NCBI GenBank assembly: GCA_937864535.1
Contig: CALMJS010000012.1
Coordinates: forward strand, 62,001 to 126,000
Direction of reading: 5' to 3'
DNA length: 64,000 nucleotides
Source: an uncultured Paracoccaceae bacterium
GTDB taxonomy: Bacteria > Pseudomonadota > Alphaproteobacteria > Rhodobacterales > Rhodobacteraceae
In this document: positions 1-9,560 of the stretch, piece by piece
How positions within the stretch are numbered: position 1 is the stretch's first letter
How the letters are laid out: the number at the start of each line of letters is the position of its first letter
The notes under the pieces: model-generated
Databases searched by the model: none
What the model was told of the DNA's origin: nothing
The model's input: only the letters and a program-made list of their open reading frames with translations
Program-made: the position numbers and the translations under genes

Positions 1-1
1 A

Positions 2-79
2 GACGCCGCTGGCTTTATCCGCCTGAACGCGCTGCGTCTGAAACTGATCGCGACCCGCAATCGCCGCGTTGCAAAGTAA
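2..79 (+). CDS. argG: C-terminal end of argininosuccinate synthase (partial)
   Basis: Only the last 25 codons and a TAA stop are in the window; the reading frame is open from base 2 and no start is visible. The peptide contains GFIRLNALRLKL, which resembles the helical C-terminal tail of argininosuccinate synthases that I remember from other alphaproteobacteria. That enzyme joins citrulline and aspartate in arginine biosynthesis. With so few residues this is recognition of a tail, not of a catalytic domain, so the call is tentative. Confidence 0.55.
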   Translation, partial: DAAGFIRLNALRLKLIATRNRRVAK

Positions 80-153
80 TCTAACGCCGCGTCACGCTTG
101 AGACATTGATGGCCGTCCCCTAGCCGATAGATCGGCGACAAAAGGGGGCGGCC

Positions 154-438
154 ATGACTTTTTCAGAGATCGTTGAACGGATGTCACGCGGGCTGGATGC
201 GTCCCGCCTGTCCGAGGTTTTGAAATTCGACTGCGGCGCGGATGGCGTCATCACCCTCGGACCCGATGGCGTGGGAACTGTCGAACGCGACGCCGATTGC
301 ACGATCAGGATTTCGACCGACAATCTGGGAAAACTGATTACCGACAAACTGAACCCGATGACTGGCGTCATGATGGGCAAGCTGAAGGTTTCGGGTAACC
401 CGGCCGTCGCGATGAAACTGGGAAAATTGATTTCATAG
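154..438 (+). CDS. SCP2 sterol-binding domain protein
   Basis: A 94-residue protein consisting of a single SCP2-like lipid-binding fold. It has the acidic/glycine segment near residues 28-42, the DCTIRIS strand at about 48-54 and the family C-terminal helix pattern GKLKVSGNPAVAMKLGKL. Stand-alone SCP2 proteins of this size are cytoplasmic and presumed to bind acyl chains or other hydrophobic ligands; the ligand cannot be read from the sequence. An AGGGGG ribosome-binding site lies about 5 bases before the ATG. It follows argG and is convergent with the PfkB kinase gene downstream. Confidence 0.8.
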   Translation: MTFSEIVERMSRGLDASRLSEVLKFDCGADGVITLGPDGVGTVERDADCTIRISTDNLGKLITDKLNPMTGVMMGKLKVSGNPAVAMKLGKLIS

Positions 439-479
439 TCTCTATGAAATCAATGGGTTAGACTCTAATCCATAATTCT

Positions 480-510
480 GATGGCGTTGGTTATAGAACT
501 ATGCGCCATC
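480..510. repeat. Inverted repeat in convergent intergenic region
   Basis: A perfect 7-base inverted repeat (GATGGCG ... CGCCATC) with a 17-base spacer lies just after the SCP2 gene. Together with the next hairpin it probably helps to end transcription between the two convergent genes. Confidence 0.35.
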
Positions 511-520
511 CCAAAACAAA

Positions 521-543
521 AAGGGCGACAGACGCCGCCCCTT
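521..543. terminator. Probable bidirectional terminator between SCP2 gene and PfkB kinase gene
   Basis: AAGGGCG pairs with CGCCCCTT with one bulged base, preceded by an A-rich run and followed by an A/T-rich stretch. It sits between two convergent genes, which fits a terminator used from both sides. Confidence 0.5.
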
Positions 544-572
544 AACATAATATTTCTGCGATTTTGGCCTAG

Positions 573-1439
573 TTAGGGTCTAAAATTCGTCACTTCCGAG
601 AGATCCGGAATTGCATCAGCGGCCCCCAATCGGGTGACCATCAGCGCAGCTGCCCGGGTGGCCAATTGGATCGCCTGTTCGATCGGCATCCCCCGGTCCA
701 GCCCTGCCAGCACATAACCCGTAAACGTATCGCCTGCCCCTGTCGTATCCACGGGCTCCACCGGTACGGCGGCAAAGTCGGTGCACGTCGTACCCTGAAT
801 CAGCTGACAGCCCTTTGCCCCCAATGTGACAATCACCGTCGGGACGTCCAGTTCAGTTGCGGACTTGCCCAGCGCAGCTTGCAACTGCGCCATTTCGATT
901 TCATTCAGGATCAGGAAATCCAGTAGCGGCAACACCGCCGCCACCGCCTGCGCCGAAAACGGAGCAGCGGCATAAGCGACCTTGAGCCCCAACTCTTTGC
1001 CCAAAGAGAGCGCAAGGTTCTGAGCGTTGGTTTCGTTTTGCGTGACAACCCAATCGCCAACCCGCGCCTCTGCCAGAGCACCGCGAACCAGATCCTCGGG
1101 GATCGCGGCGTTCGCACCGGGATGCAGGATGATGGCATTTTCGCCATCGGCGGCCACGGTGATGATCGCTTCGGCGGGATCGCTGTCCAGCCCAACTATG
1201 GAGCGCGTATCGACACCGTACTCAAGCAGCCGTCCGGCAGTCCAATCAGCCCCACGGCCAAAGGCACCGATGTGCCGCACATGCGCGCCAGCGCGTGCGG
1301 CGGCAACGGACATATTGGCCCCCTTGCCGCCCAGAAAAACCTGACGTGCCGTGGAAACCAGAGTTTCACCCGGTGCCACGATATGCGGCACCGAGAAAAC
1401 AACATCAGTGTTGATCGACCCGAGGTTCCAGATGGTCAT
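573..1439 (-). CDS. PfkB-family carbohydrate kinase (ribokinase-like)
   Basis: A 288-residue sugar kinase of the ribokinase/PfkB family. The N-terminal signature GGKGANMSVAAARAGA (about residues 37-52) and the C-terminal signature DTTGAGDTFTGY (about 228-239), with the catalytic Asp in GAGD, are both intact. The family transfers phosphate from ATP to a sugar or nucleoside hydroxyl. Ribose is the default guess, but no ribose transporter lies nearby, so the substrate is open. The ATG follows the maeB stop directly (TAAATG), so the gene is translated from the maeB transcript. Confidence 0.8.
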   Translation of the reverse strand: MTIWNLGSINTDVVFSVPHIVAPGETLVSTARQVFLGGKGANMSVAAARAGAHVRHIGAFGRGADWTAGRLLEYGVDTRSIVGLDSDPAEAIITVAADGENAIILHPGANAAIPEDLVRGALAEARVGDWVVTQNETNAQNLALSLGKELGLKVAYAAAPFSAQAVAAVLPLLDFLILNEIEMAQLQAALGKSATELDVPTVIVTLGAKGCQLIQGTTCTDFAAVPVEPVDTTGAGDTFTGYVLAGLDRGMPIEQAIQLATRAAALMVTRLGAADAIPDLSEVTNFRP

Positions 1440-3695
1440 TTACTTGACCTTGCACGCAGCCATGACAGCCATGTTCAGAATATCGTTCACCGTCGAAACC
1501 GTGGAACAGATCTGAATCGGCTTATCCAGACCCGAAAGGATCGGACCAATCACCGTCGCCCCGCCCATTTCCTGCAGCAGTTTCACAGAAATCGAGGCCG
1601 AATGGCGCGCCGGAACGACGAGGACGTTGGCCGGACCTGTCAGGCGGCTGAACGGATAGTGTTCCGCCGAACGCGGGTTCATGGCCACATCGACGGTCAT
1701 TTCGCCTTCGTATTCGAAATCTACGCCGCGCCGATCAAGGACCGAAGGCGCAACCCCCATCTTGGCCGCACGTTCGGAAATCGGATAGCCAAAGGTCGAG
1801 AAGGACACGAATGCCACACGCGGTTCCAGCCCCAGATCGCGGGCAACTTCGGCACCGCGTTCGGCGATATCGCCCAGATCCTCTTCGTCCGGCCATTCAT
1901 GGACCAACGTATCGGCGAGCAGGACAATCCGCCCCTTGTTCAGAATGGCAGAGACGCCGACGACGCCCGATTTGGGCTGTGCATCAAACACATGGTTGAT
2001 CAGTTCCAGCACATGCGCGGATTTGCGCGTGGCCCCGGTCACCAACCCGTCGCCGTGCCCATGCGCCAACATGAGCGCACCAAAAACGTGGCGATCCCGC
2101 GCGGCCAGTCGATGGATATCCTGCCGGTCGAACCCTTTGCGTTGCAAACGGTTGTAGAGGAAATCCTTGTATTCGGCCAAATGGGTGGTGTTGCGTGCGT
2201 TCACGACCGCGATTTCAGACACTGCATCGCCCAAACCTTCGCTGGTCAGCAGCGCCGCAACCTCGGCCTCGCGCCCGATGACCAAGGCCTTGCCCATGCC
2301 GTTACGCTGATATTGCACGGCTGCACGCAGGACGCGGGGATCGTCGCCCTCGGCAAAAATCATTGTCGCCTGTGCCGCGCGGGCCCGGGCGTGAATGCCG
2401 CGCAGAATACTGGCGGTGGGGTCCATACGCGATTTCAACGACAACTCGTAAGCGTCCATGTCAACGATCGGACGACGCGCAACGCCGGTATCCATACCGG
2501 CACGCGCGACAGCGGTCGGGATGCGATGGATCAGACGCGGGTCAAACGGTGTCGGAATGATGTAGTCCCGCCCAAAGGTCAGTTTCTTGCCATAGGCAAT
2601 CGCCACCTCGTCCGGCACATCCTCACGGGCGAGTTCGGCCAAGGCGCGAGCGCACGCGATCTTCATCTCATCGTTGATCGCACGGGCATTGATGTCCAGC
2701 GCACCGCGGAACAGATAGGGAAATCCCAGCACGTTGTTCACCTGGTTCGGATAATCCGAACGGCCGGTCGCAACGATAGCGTCCTCGCGGACTTCATGCG
2801 CCTCTTCGGGGGTGATTTCCGGGTCCGGGTTGGCCATCGCAAAAATCACCGGGTTCGGCGCCATGCTCTTAACCATATCCTGGGTGACCGCCCCCTTGGC
2901 GGACACACCCAGAAATACGTCGGCATCCACCATCGCTTCGGCGAGGGTCCGCGCGGTGGTCACGACCGCGTGGGCCGATTTCCACTGGTTCATCCCTTCG
3001 GTACGGCCCTGATAGATGACGCCCTTGGTGTCACACATGATACAGTTTTCATGGCGTGCGCCCATGGATTTGACCAGTTCCAGACAGGCAATCCCCGCCG
3101 CACCTGCGCCGTTGAGCACGATTTTGCACTCTTCGATCTTCTTGCCCGACAGATGTAGGGCGTTCAGCAGTCCCGCCGCACAGATCACAGCGGTCCCGTG
3201 CTGGTCGTCATGGAACACCGGAATGTCCATTTCTTCCTTGAGACGCTGTTCGATGATGAAACACTCGGGCGCTTTGATGTCCTCTAGGTTGATCCCACCA
3301 AAGGACGGCCCCAGCAAACGCACCGCGCGGCAGAATTCGTCCGCATCCTCGGTATCAACCTCGAGATCGATCGAGTTCACATCGGCGAACCGCTTGAACA
3401 GGACCGATTTGCCCTCCATCACGGGTTTCGACGCCAAGGCCCCCAGATTGCCCAGCCCCAGAACAGCGGTACCGTTGGAAATCACCGCAACAAGGTTGCC
3501 CTTGTTGGTATAGTCATAGGCCGTCTGCGGGTCAGCATGGATTTCCTGACAGGGGATCGCAACGCCCGGCGAATAGGCCAAAGACAGGTCGCGCTGGGTC
3601 GTCATAGGTACAGTGGCCTGCACCTCCCACTTGCCCGGTGTCGGTTCCATGTGAAAGGTCAACGCATCTTCACGCGTGACTCGTGCCTTGGCCAT
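1440..3695 (-). CDS. maeB: NADP-dependent malic enzyme with C-terminal phosphotransacetylase-like domain
   Basis: A protein of about 751 residues with the usual two-part MaeB structure. The N-terminal malic enzyme half (to about residue 430) contains NGTAVLGLGNLG, the dinucleotide-binding NGAGAAGIAC and CAMANPDPE-like segments. The C-terminal half resembles phosphate acetyltransferase (for example FAEGDDPRVLRAA). It decarboxylates malate to pyruvate with NADP. The phosphotransacetylase-like part is thought to be regulatory rather than catalytic. I placed the start at MAKARVTRED because GGAGGG lies 7 bases upstream; an in-frame ATG 27 bases earlier lacks such a site. It is divergent from mutS and co-directional with the PfkB kinase. 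Confidence 0.93.
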   Translation of the reverse strand: MAKARVTREDALTFHMEPTPGKWEVQATVPMTTQRDLSLAYSPGVAIPCQEIHADPQTAYDYTNKGNLVAVISNGTAVLGLGNLGALASKPVMEGKSVLFKRFADVNSIDLEVDTEDADEFCRAVRLLGPSFGGINLEDIKAPECFIIEQRLKEEMDIPVFHDDQHGTAVICAAGLLNALHLSGKKIEECKIVLNGAGAAGIACLELVKSMGARHENCIMCDTKGVIYQGRTEGMNQWKSAHAVVTTARTLAEAMVDADVFLGVSAKGAVTQDMVKSMAPNPVIFAMANPDPEITPEEAHEVREDAIVATGRSDYPNQVNNVLGFPYLFRGALDINARAINDEMKIACARALAELAREDVPDEVAIAYGKKLTFGRDYIIPTPFDPRLIHRIPTAVARAGMDTGVARRPIVDMDAYELSLKSRMDPTASILRGIHARARAAQATMIFAEGDDPRVLRAAVQYQRNGMGKALVIGREAEVAALLTSEGLGDAVSEIAVVNARNTTHLAEYKDFLYNRLQRKGFDRQDIHRLAARDRHVFGALMLAHGHGDGLVTGATRKSAHVLELINHVFDAQPKSGVVGVSAILNKGRIVLLADTLVHEWPDEEDLGDIAERGAEVARDLGLEPRVAFVSFSTFGYPISERAAKMGVAPSVLDRRGVDFEYEGEMTVDVAMNPRSAEHYPFSRLTGPANVLVVPARHSASISVKLLQEMGGATVIGPILSGLDKPIQICSTVSTVNDILNMAVMAACKVK

Positions 3696-3824
3696 AAGTT
3701 TTCCCTCCGTTAGCGCCGTCATGCATTACCGCCACTTGACGCTTACCCGCAACGGGGTTGTTTTCGACTTTCGTCGCTAACATTGCGAGGGTAGCTATTG
3801 TTGCGACCGATACGAGGGGAAAAG

Positions 3825-6443
3825 ATGTCGAACGTTACGCCGATGATGGCGCAATTCCTGGAAATCAAAGCCGCACACCCCGGCGCCCTGCTGTTCTATC
3901 GCATGGGCGATTTCTACGAGATGTTCTTTGACGATGCCGTCGCCGCTGCCGAAGCGCTCGATATCGCCCTCACCAAGCGCGGCAAACACAATGACGAAGA
4001 CATCCCCATGTGCGGTGTCCCGGTCCATTCCGCCGAAGGTTATCTGCTGACCCTGATCCGCAAAGGGTTTCGCGTCGCTGTCTGCGAACAGCTCGAGGAC
4101 CCTGCCGAAGCTAAAAAGCGCGGCTCTAAATCTGTGGTAAAACGGGACGTCGTCCGGCTGGTCACCCCCGGCACCCTGACCGAGGACACGCTCCTCGATG
4201 CGCGACGCCACAATTATCTGGCCGCCTTTGCCGAGGTTCGCGACGAAGGCGCGCTGGCTTGGGTGGATATTTCGACCGGTTCGTTTCTGGTGATGTCCAC
4301 CTCGCCAGTCCGTTTGGGGCCGGAACTGGCGCGCCTCACCCCGCGTGAGGTGCTGCTGGTCGATGACTCGCCCCTGCGCAAAACAGTCGAAGACCACGGC
4401 GCTGCGGTCACCGAGCTGGGTCGCGCTGCCTTTGACAGTACGCTCGGGGAAAAGCGTCTGTGTAGTCTCTATTCCGTCGCATCTCTCGACGCATTCGGCA
4501 CTTTTACCCGTGCCGAGGTCAGCGCCATGGCCGCGATTATCGAATATCTCGATATCACGCAAAAGGGCCAGCTGCCGCTCTTGCGCCCACCGGTCATCGA
4601 ACGCGAAGCGTCAAATATGCAGATCGACGCGGCGACCCGCCGATCGCTGGAACTCACCCACGCTATGAACGGTGGCCGAACCGGATCGCTCTTGGCCACT
4701 ATCGATAAAACGGTGACTGCGGGCGGTGCGCGACTGTTGGAACGCCGTCTGTCCTCCCCGTCCCGCCATTTGGATACTATTCTGGCCAGACAGGATGCTG
4801 TCGCGTTCTTTTATGACAACAACCGGATCAGAACCCAAGTCACCGACGCGCTCCGCGGCGTGCATGATCTGGACCGCGCCCTGTCGCGTCTTGCACTCGA
4901 CCGCGGCGGTCCCCGCGACATGGCTGCCATTCGAAATACCATCGCCCACGCGGACAGGCTCGCCAATCTTCTTGAACTGGACCTGCCAGAGGTTCTAGCC
5001 AACGCCACGCAAGACCTGCGCGGGCATGACGACCTCTTGAACCTGCTGGACGAGGCCTTGGTTGCCGAGCCGCCCCTTCTTGCCCGCGATGGCGGTTTTA
5101 TCGCACCGGGGTTTGATCACGAACTGGACGAGGTCCGCAAACTCCGCGATCAGGGCCGCAGCGTCATCGCGACAATGCAGCAGCAATACGCTGACCTCGC
5201 GGGGGTCAGTTCACTCAAGATCAAGCATAACAACGTCCTCGGTTATTTCATTGAAACCACGACAACCCATGCAGAACGCATGATGTCACCGCCACTGAGC
5301 GAGACCTTTATCCACCGGCAAACCACCGCCAATCAGGTGCGCTTCACCACAGTCGAGCTCAGCGAGATCGAGACGAGAATTCTGAACGCTGGCGGACAGG
5401 CCCTCGAGATCGAAAAGCGTCACTATTTCAGCCTGAAAGAGTCTGTGATCAGGCACGCGGCGGCACTCTCGACCTTAGCGCGGGCTCTGTCCGAACTCGA
5501 TGTAGCCACCAGCCTCGCGGAACTTGGCCGCAATCAGAACTGGGTACGCCCGATCGTCAACAACAGCCGGGACTTCGACATCGTCGGTGGACGGCATCCG
5601 GTCGTCGAACAGGCCCTCAAACGGTCAGGCGAACCATTTGTCGCTAACGATTGCTCTTTAACCGACCACAACATCTGGCTGCTGACGGGTCCCAACATGG
5701 CGGGTAAATCCACCTTCCTCAGACAAAACGCGCTGATCGCCGTTTTGGCGCAGATGGGATCGTGGGTTCCGGCGGAGCGGGCGACCATCGGGCTCGTTTC
5801 ACAGATATTCAGTCGCGTCGGCGCTTCCGACGATCTGGCCCGCGGACGCTCCACCTTTATGGTCGAAATGGTCGAAACCGCGGCAATCCTCAATCAGGCG
5901 GATGATCGCGCCCTGGTCATCCTGGACGAAATCGGCCGTGGCACGGCGACCTATGACGGGCTCTCGATCGCCTGGGCGACACTGGAACACCTGCACGATG
6001 TCAATCGGTGTCGCGCCCTGTTTGCAACCCATTACCATGAAATGGCCCAACTCGCCGACAAACTCCCCGGAGCAGAGAACGCGACCGTCACTGTCAAGGA
6101 ATGGGACGGCGACGTGATCTTTCTGCACGAGGTCCGTCGGGGCACCGCCGATCGCAGTTACGGCGTACAGGTTGCACGACTGGCTGGTCTGCCTGCCAGC
6201 GTAGTAAGCCGGGCCCGCGTCGTTCTGGAGGCCCTCGAGACAGGCGACCGTAACGGCGCGACCAAGCCCAAAGCCCTCATCGACGATCTACCGCTCTTTG
6301 CTGCTGTCGCCCCGGCTGCAAAACCGGCCGCACCGAAATCCTCGGCGGTCGAAGATCGCCTCAACACCATCTATCCGGACGATCTGAGCCCCAAAGAGGC
6401 ATTGACCCTCCTCTACGAACTCAAAGAGCTGGCGCAAAAATAG
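3825..6443 (+). CDS. mutS: DNA mismatch repair ATPase MutS
   Basis: An 872-residue MutS1. The mismatch-recognition motif FYEMF with its Phe and Glu is at about residues 29-33. The Walker A segment GPNMAGKSTFLRQ is near residue 622, followed by the LDEIGRGT Walker B/ABC signature and ATHYHEMA. The protein binds mismatches as a dimer and recruits MutL. Length and domain order are normal. The ATG is preceded by GAGGGG at a good distance; an upstream in-frame TTG at 3798 is less likely. MutL is not in the window. Confidence 0.97.
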   Translation: MSNVTPMMAQFLEIKAAHPGALLFYRMGDFYEMFFDDAVAAAEALDIALTKRGKHNDEDIPMCGVPVHSAEGYLLTLIRKGFRVAVCEQLEDPAEAKKRGSKSVVKRDVVRLVTPGTLTEDTLLDARRHNYLAAFAEVRDEGALAWVDISTGSFLVMSTSPVRLGPELARLTPREVLLVDDSPLRKTVEDHGAAVTELGRAAFDSTLGEKRLCSLYSVASLDAFGTFTRAEVSAMAAIIEYLDITQKGQLPLLRPPVIEREASNMQIDAATRRSLELTHAMNGGRTGSLLATIDKTVTAGGARLLERRLSSPSRHLDTILARQDAVAFFYDNNRIRTQVTDALRGVHDLDRALSRLALDRGGPRDMAAIRNTIAHADRLANLLELDLPEVLANATQDLRGHDDLLNLLDEALVAEPPLLARDGGFIAPGFDHELDEVRKLRDQGRSVIATMQQQYADLAGVSSLKIKHNNVLGYFIETTTTHAERMMSPPLSETFIHRQTTANQVRFTTVELSEIETRILNAGGQALEIEKRHYFSLKESVIRHAAALSTLARALSELDVATSLAELGRNQNWVRPIVNNSRDFDIVGGRHPVVEQALKRSGEPFVANDCSLTDHNIWLLTGPNMAGKSTFLRQNALIAVLAQMGSWVPAERATIGLVSQIFSRVGASDDLARGRSTFMVEMVETAAILNQADDRALVILDEIGRGTATYDGLSIAWATLEHLHDVNRCRALFATHYHEMAQLADKLPGAENATVTVKEWDGDVIFLHEVRRGTADRSYGVQVARLAGLPASVVSRARVVLEALETGDRNGATKPKALIDDLPLFAAVAPAAKPAAPKSSAVEDRLNTIYPDDLSPKEALTLLYELKELAQK

Positions 6444-6482
6444 CGCCAGCCCTCTTTCATCTTTCTCGAAATACCTCGGGGT

Positions 6483-6499
6483 GTGGGGCAGCGCCCCAC
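6483..6499. terminator. GC-rich hairpin between convergent mutS and grpE
   Basis: GTGGGGC-AGC-GCCCCAC forms a perfect 7-pair hairpin in the 67-base gap between mutS and grpE, which converge here. It is probably a terminator for one or both genes, although there is no clear T-run. Confidence 0.5.
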
Positions 6500-6510
6500 C
6501 GCAGCATCCG

Positions 6511-7059
6511 TCAGGATGCTGGCATGGATGAAACGCCAACCTGCGCCGGACGCAGCAGGCGATCGTGCAACACGAAACCGTGGCCCGACACCTGAATGAT
6601 GTCGCCCGCCTTGGTTCCCGGCAGCGGCGCTTCGAACATTGCTTCGTGTTGCTGCGGATCGAACCGATCCCCTACCTGCGGCTGAATGACGACAATGCCG
6701 TGCTTTTCAAACACATTCACCAGCGACCGCAATGTCAGTTCAATCCCCTCGATCAATGCAGCATTCGCCTCGCGCTGGTCGTCCGAGATCGAGTCGACTG
6801 CCCGCTTGAGGTTGTCGTAAACCGGCAGCAGATCCCGTGCCAGCTTGGATCCGCCATACTGCTCGGCCTCCCGGCGATCGCGTTCGGCCCGCTTGCGCGC
6901 ATTTTCCGCATCGGCAACAGCTCGCATAAAGCGGTCTTTGAATTCATCCCGTTCAGCAGTCAAAGCAGCGATCGTTTCAGCGTTCGCTGCCGCAGCCTCC
7001 AGTTCAATGTCATCCGCCTCGGCAGCCAGTTCATCCAGGCTTTTAGGTTCTTCGCTCAT
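6511..7059 (-). CDS. grpE: Nucleotide exchange factor GrpE
   Basis: A 182-residue GrpE: an acidic, coiled-coil-forming N-terminal half (residues about 1-75), then the conserved head with LLPVYDNLKRAVD and FDPQQHEAMFE and a C-terminal beta domain ending in the typical LLRPAQVGVS. It promotes ADP release from DnaK. It lies 10 bases downstream of hrcA and is almost certainly co-transcribed with it, an arrangement that pairs a heat-shock repressor with a chaperone cofactor. Confidence 0.95.
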   Translation of the reverse strand: MSEEPKSLDELAAEADDIELEAAAANAETIAALTAERDEFKDRFMRAVADAENARKRAERDRREAEQYGGSKLARDLLPVYDNLKRAVDSISDDQREANAALIEGIELTLRSLVNVFEKHGIVVIQPQVGDRFDPQQHEAMFEAPLPGTKAGDIIQVSGHGFVLHDRLLRPAQVGVSSMPAS

Positions 7060-7069
7060 GTCATTTCCC

Positions 7070-8131
7070 TTAGTTCTGACCGGACAAAATACGACCGACC
7101 AGTTGCGCTGTGTAATCTACAATCGGAACGATCCGCCCATAGTTCAACCGGGTCGGACCGATGACGCCTACGGCGCCGATGATCTTACGGTCGGCGTTCA
7201 TATAGGGAGAAACCACCAAAGAGGAACCCGAAAGTGAAAAAAGCTTGTTCTCGGAGCCAATAAAAATGCGCACACCCTCGCCACCTTCGGCGAGGTCAAG
7301 GAATTGGGCGATATCCTGCTTGCGTTCGAGGTCATCAAACAGGGTTCTAATCCGGTCAAGGTCAAGCGAAGCTTCGGCATCAGACAGCAAATTGCCTCGG
7401 CCGCGCACGATCAAGCGTTCTGTTGATTCGCCGCGATTTTCCCAAACAGCGATCCCGCTCTCGACCATAGCCGCCGCGAGCCCGTCAATCTCTTGCCGGC
7501 GCTCTTGGATCTGGCGTCGCATCACGGTGCCCAACTCGGTCAGGGTACGGCCTTCGACAAAGCTGTTGATAAAGTTTGCCGCCTCGCGCAGCGAACTTGG
7601 CGTCTGTCCCGTTGGCGGAGTAAAGAGCCGGTTTTCCACGTGGCCATCGGCAAAAACCAGAACCACCAGCGCACGATCAATGCTCAGCGACACAAACTCG
7701 ATGTGCTTCACCGGGGCTTCGTGTTTGGGCGTCAAAACCAGCGATGCGCCACGCGTCACCCCGGACAGCGCCTGCCCCACCCGATCCAGCAGAATGTTGA
7801 CGTCGCCGTGACCATCATCCAGCGTTTGGTCAATCCTTTCACGGTCTTGACCGTCCAGAGACACTTCGAGCAGCCCATCCACAAACATCCGCAGACCTGA
7901 CTGGGTTGGGATGCGACCGGCGGAAACATGCGGACTGCCTAGCAGCCCCATATACTCCAGATCCTGCATCACATTGCGGATCGTTGCGGCGCTCACTTTT
8001 TCCGACATCGTTCGCGTCAGTGTGCGCGACCCGACCGGTGCCCCTGTTTCCAAGTAGCCTTCGACGACGCGGCGAAACACTTCGCGCGAACGTTCATTCA
8101 TTTCGGTCAACAATGGCGTCTTGGATGTCAT
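7070..8131 (-). CDS. hrcA: Heat-inducible transcription repressor HrcA
   Basis: A 353-residue HrcA with an N-terminal winged helix (about residues 10-80, including [18 protein letters not shown]) followed by the GAF-like and dimerisation parts. The family represses groESL and sometimes dnaK/grpE by binding CIRCE elements. I see no CIRCE sequence in the 113-base gap upstream of this gene, so autoregulation through CIRCE is not supported here. It is divergent from rph and transcribed with grpE. Confidence 0.95.
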   Translation of the reverse strand: MTSKTPLLTEMNERSREVFRRVVEGYLETGAPVGSRTLTRTMSEKVSAATIRNVMQDLEYMGLLGSPHVSAGRIPTQSGLRMFVDGLLEVSLDGQDRERIDQTLDDGHGDVNILLDRVGQALSGVTRGASLVLTPKHEAPVKHIEFVSLSIDRALVVLVFADGHVENRLFTPPTGQTPSSLREAANFINSFVEGRTLTELGTVMRRQIQERRQEIDGLAAAMVESGIAVWENRGESTERLIVRGRGNLLSDAEASLDLDRIRTLFDDLERKQDIAQFLDLAEGGEGVRIFIGSENKLFSLSGSSLVVSPYMNADRKIIGAVGVIGPTRLNYGRIVPIVDYTAQLVGRILSGQN

Positions 8132-8244
8132 CGGTTATCTCGTCGTCGCACCATTTAAGGCGCTGCATCGCGGCGCGTCAATCGGGGTTGGTTTTCGAAC
8201 CGGTCCGGCGTATCCCAGACCCAACTCAATACAGGAGAGACCAC

Positions 8245-8952
8245 ATGCGCCCCTCTGGCCGTCAAGTGAACGAAATGCGCCCGATTTCTATCGAAGTTGG
8301 CGTGACAAAACATGCCGAAGGATCGTGTCTGATCAAGATCGGCGATACCCATGTCCTGTGCACTGCGACGATCGACGAACGCGTCCCGCCGTTCATGAAA
8401 AACAGTGGCCTGGGCTGGGTTACGGCCGAATACGGGATGTTGCCCCGCGCGACCCATAGCCGGATGCGCCGCGAGGCCAAGGAGGGCCAGTCTGGACGTA
8501 CGCAGGAAATCCAGCGCCTGATCGGGCGGTCATTGCGGGCTGGCGTCGACCGTGTTGCGCTTGGCGAACGTCAGATCACAGTCGACTGCGATGTCATTCA
8601 GGCGGATGGTGGGACCCGCTGCGCCTCGATCACTGGCGGTTGGGTTGCGCTGAAACTTGCCGTTAACAAACTGATGAAGGCGGGGCTGGTGCGGACCGAT
8701 CCCCTGCCCGATCCGGTTGCCGCAGTGTCCTGTGGAATCTACGCCGGCCAACCAATCCTCGACCTCGATTACCCCGAAGATTCCGAGGCAGGCGTTGATG
8801 GCAACTTTGTCATGACCGCCGGTCGCCTGATCGAAGTGCAGATGAGCGCCGAAGGTGCGACCTTTACCCGTGATCAGATGACCAAACTACTGGATCTGGC
8901 TGACGCTGGCATCGCCGAACTCGTCGCCGCGCAAAAGGCAGCTGTCGCATGA
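8245..8952 (+). CDS. rph: Ribonuclease PH
   Basis: A 235-residue phosphorolytic exoribonuclease that trims tRNA 3' ends. It opens [14 protein letters not shown], contains RSLRAGVDR and the phosphate-binding [11 protein letters not shown] segment, and has the D-rich [17 protein letters not shown] active-site region. The reading frame extends far upstream into hrcA, but GGAGAG lies 7 bases before this ATG and the family starts here. The stop overlaps the rdgB start (ATGA). Confidence 0.96.
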   Translation: MRPSGRQVNEMRPISIEVGVTKHAEGSCLIKIGDTHVLCTATIDERVPPFMKNSGLGWVTAEYGMLPRATHSRMRREAKEGQSGRTQEIQRLIGRSLRAGVDRVALGERQITVDCDVIQADGGTRCASITGGWVALKLAVNKLMKAGLVRTDPLPDPVAAVSCGIYAGQPILDLDYPEDSEAGVDGNFVMTAGRLIEVQMSAEGATFTRDQMTKLLDLADAGIAELVAAQKAAVA

Positions 8953-9560
8953 CCCGCAAATTAACCGGCGGACGTCTGGTCGTCGCCACGCATAATCAGG
9001 GCAAGCTGGACGAGATCAAGGACCTGCTGTCCCCCTTCGGGATCCAGGTCACCTCTGCCAAGGATCATAGTCTAACCGAGCCGATAGAGACTGAATCTAC
9101 CTTTGTTGGCAACGCCCGGATCAAGGCACATTTCGCCGCACAAGCGACCGGACTACCCGCTCTGGCGGATGACTCCGGGATTGCAATTGATGGTCTGAAC
9201 GGTGCCCCGGGGGTCTATACTGCCGATTGGGCAGAGACGCCGAACGGTCGAGATTTCGTCATGGCGATGGAAAAGACCTGGGCAAAGCTCGAAGAGGTCA
9301 ATGCCCCGCATCCCCGTCGCGCGCAGTTCTGCTGCACGCTGGTTGTCGCCTGGCCGGACGGACATGACGAAGTATTCCCCGGCGTTATGCCCGGCCAAAT
9401 TGTTTGGCCGATGCGCGGGGACCAAGGCCATGGTTACGACCCGATTTTCCAACCAGATGGCTACGACGTGACATTCGGTGAAATGGATCGCTGGGAAAAG
9501 AACAAGATTAGCCACCGTGCGGATGCCTTCCGCAAACTCGTAAAGGGATGCTTTGACTGA
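8949..9560 (+). CDS. rdgB: Non-canonical purine NTP pyrophosphatase (Ham1/RdgB)
   Basis: A 203-residue house-cleaning enzyme that hydrolyses dITP/XTP to the monophosphate. The nucleotide-binding [11 protein letters not shown] motif is at about residues 13-23, ADDSGI at about 73-78 and the C-terminal [10 protein letters not shown] and SHRADAF segments are present. It overlaps rph by four bases and hemW by eight, so the three form one operon. Confidence 0.95.
   Translation: MTRKLTGGRLVVATHNQGKLDEIKDLLSPFGIQVTSAKDHSLTEPIETESTFVGNARIKAHFAAQATGLPALADDSGIAIDGLNGAPGVYTADWAETPNGRDFVMAMEKTWAKLEEVNAPHPRRAQFCCTLVVAWPDGHDEVFPGVMPGQIVWPMRGDQGHGYDPIFQPDGYDVTFGEMDRWEKNKISHRADAFRKLVKGCFD

Noticed and set aside
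1038-3158. A 706-codon plus-strand open frame antisense to the PfkB kinase and malic enzyme genes
   Set aside because: It is a shadow of GC-rich codon use in maeB; the protein is low-complexity, rich in His, Arg and Gly, and has no recognisable domain.
8132-8244. CIRCE element upstream of hrcA
   Set aside because: No TTAGCACTC-N9-GAGTGCTAA or close variant is present in the gap.
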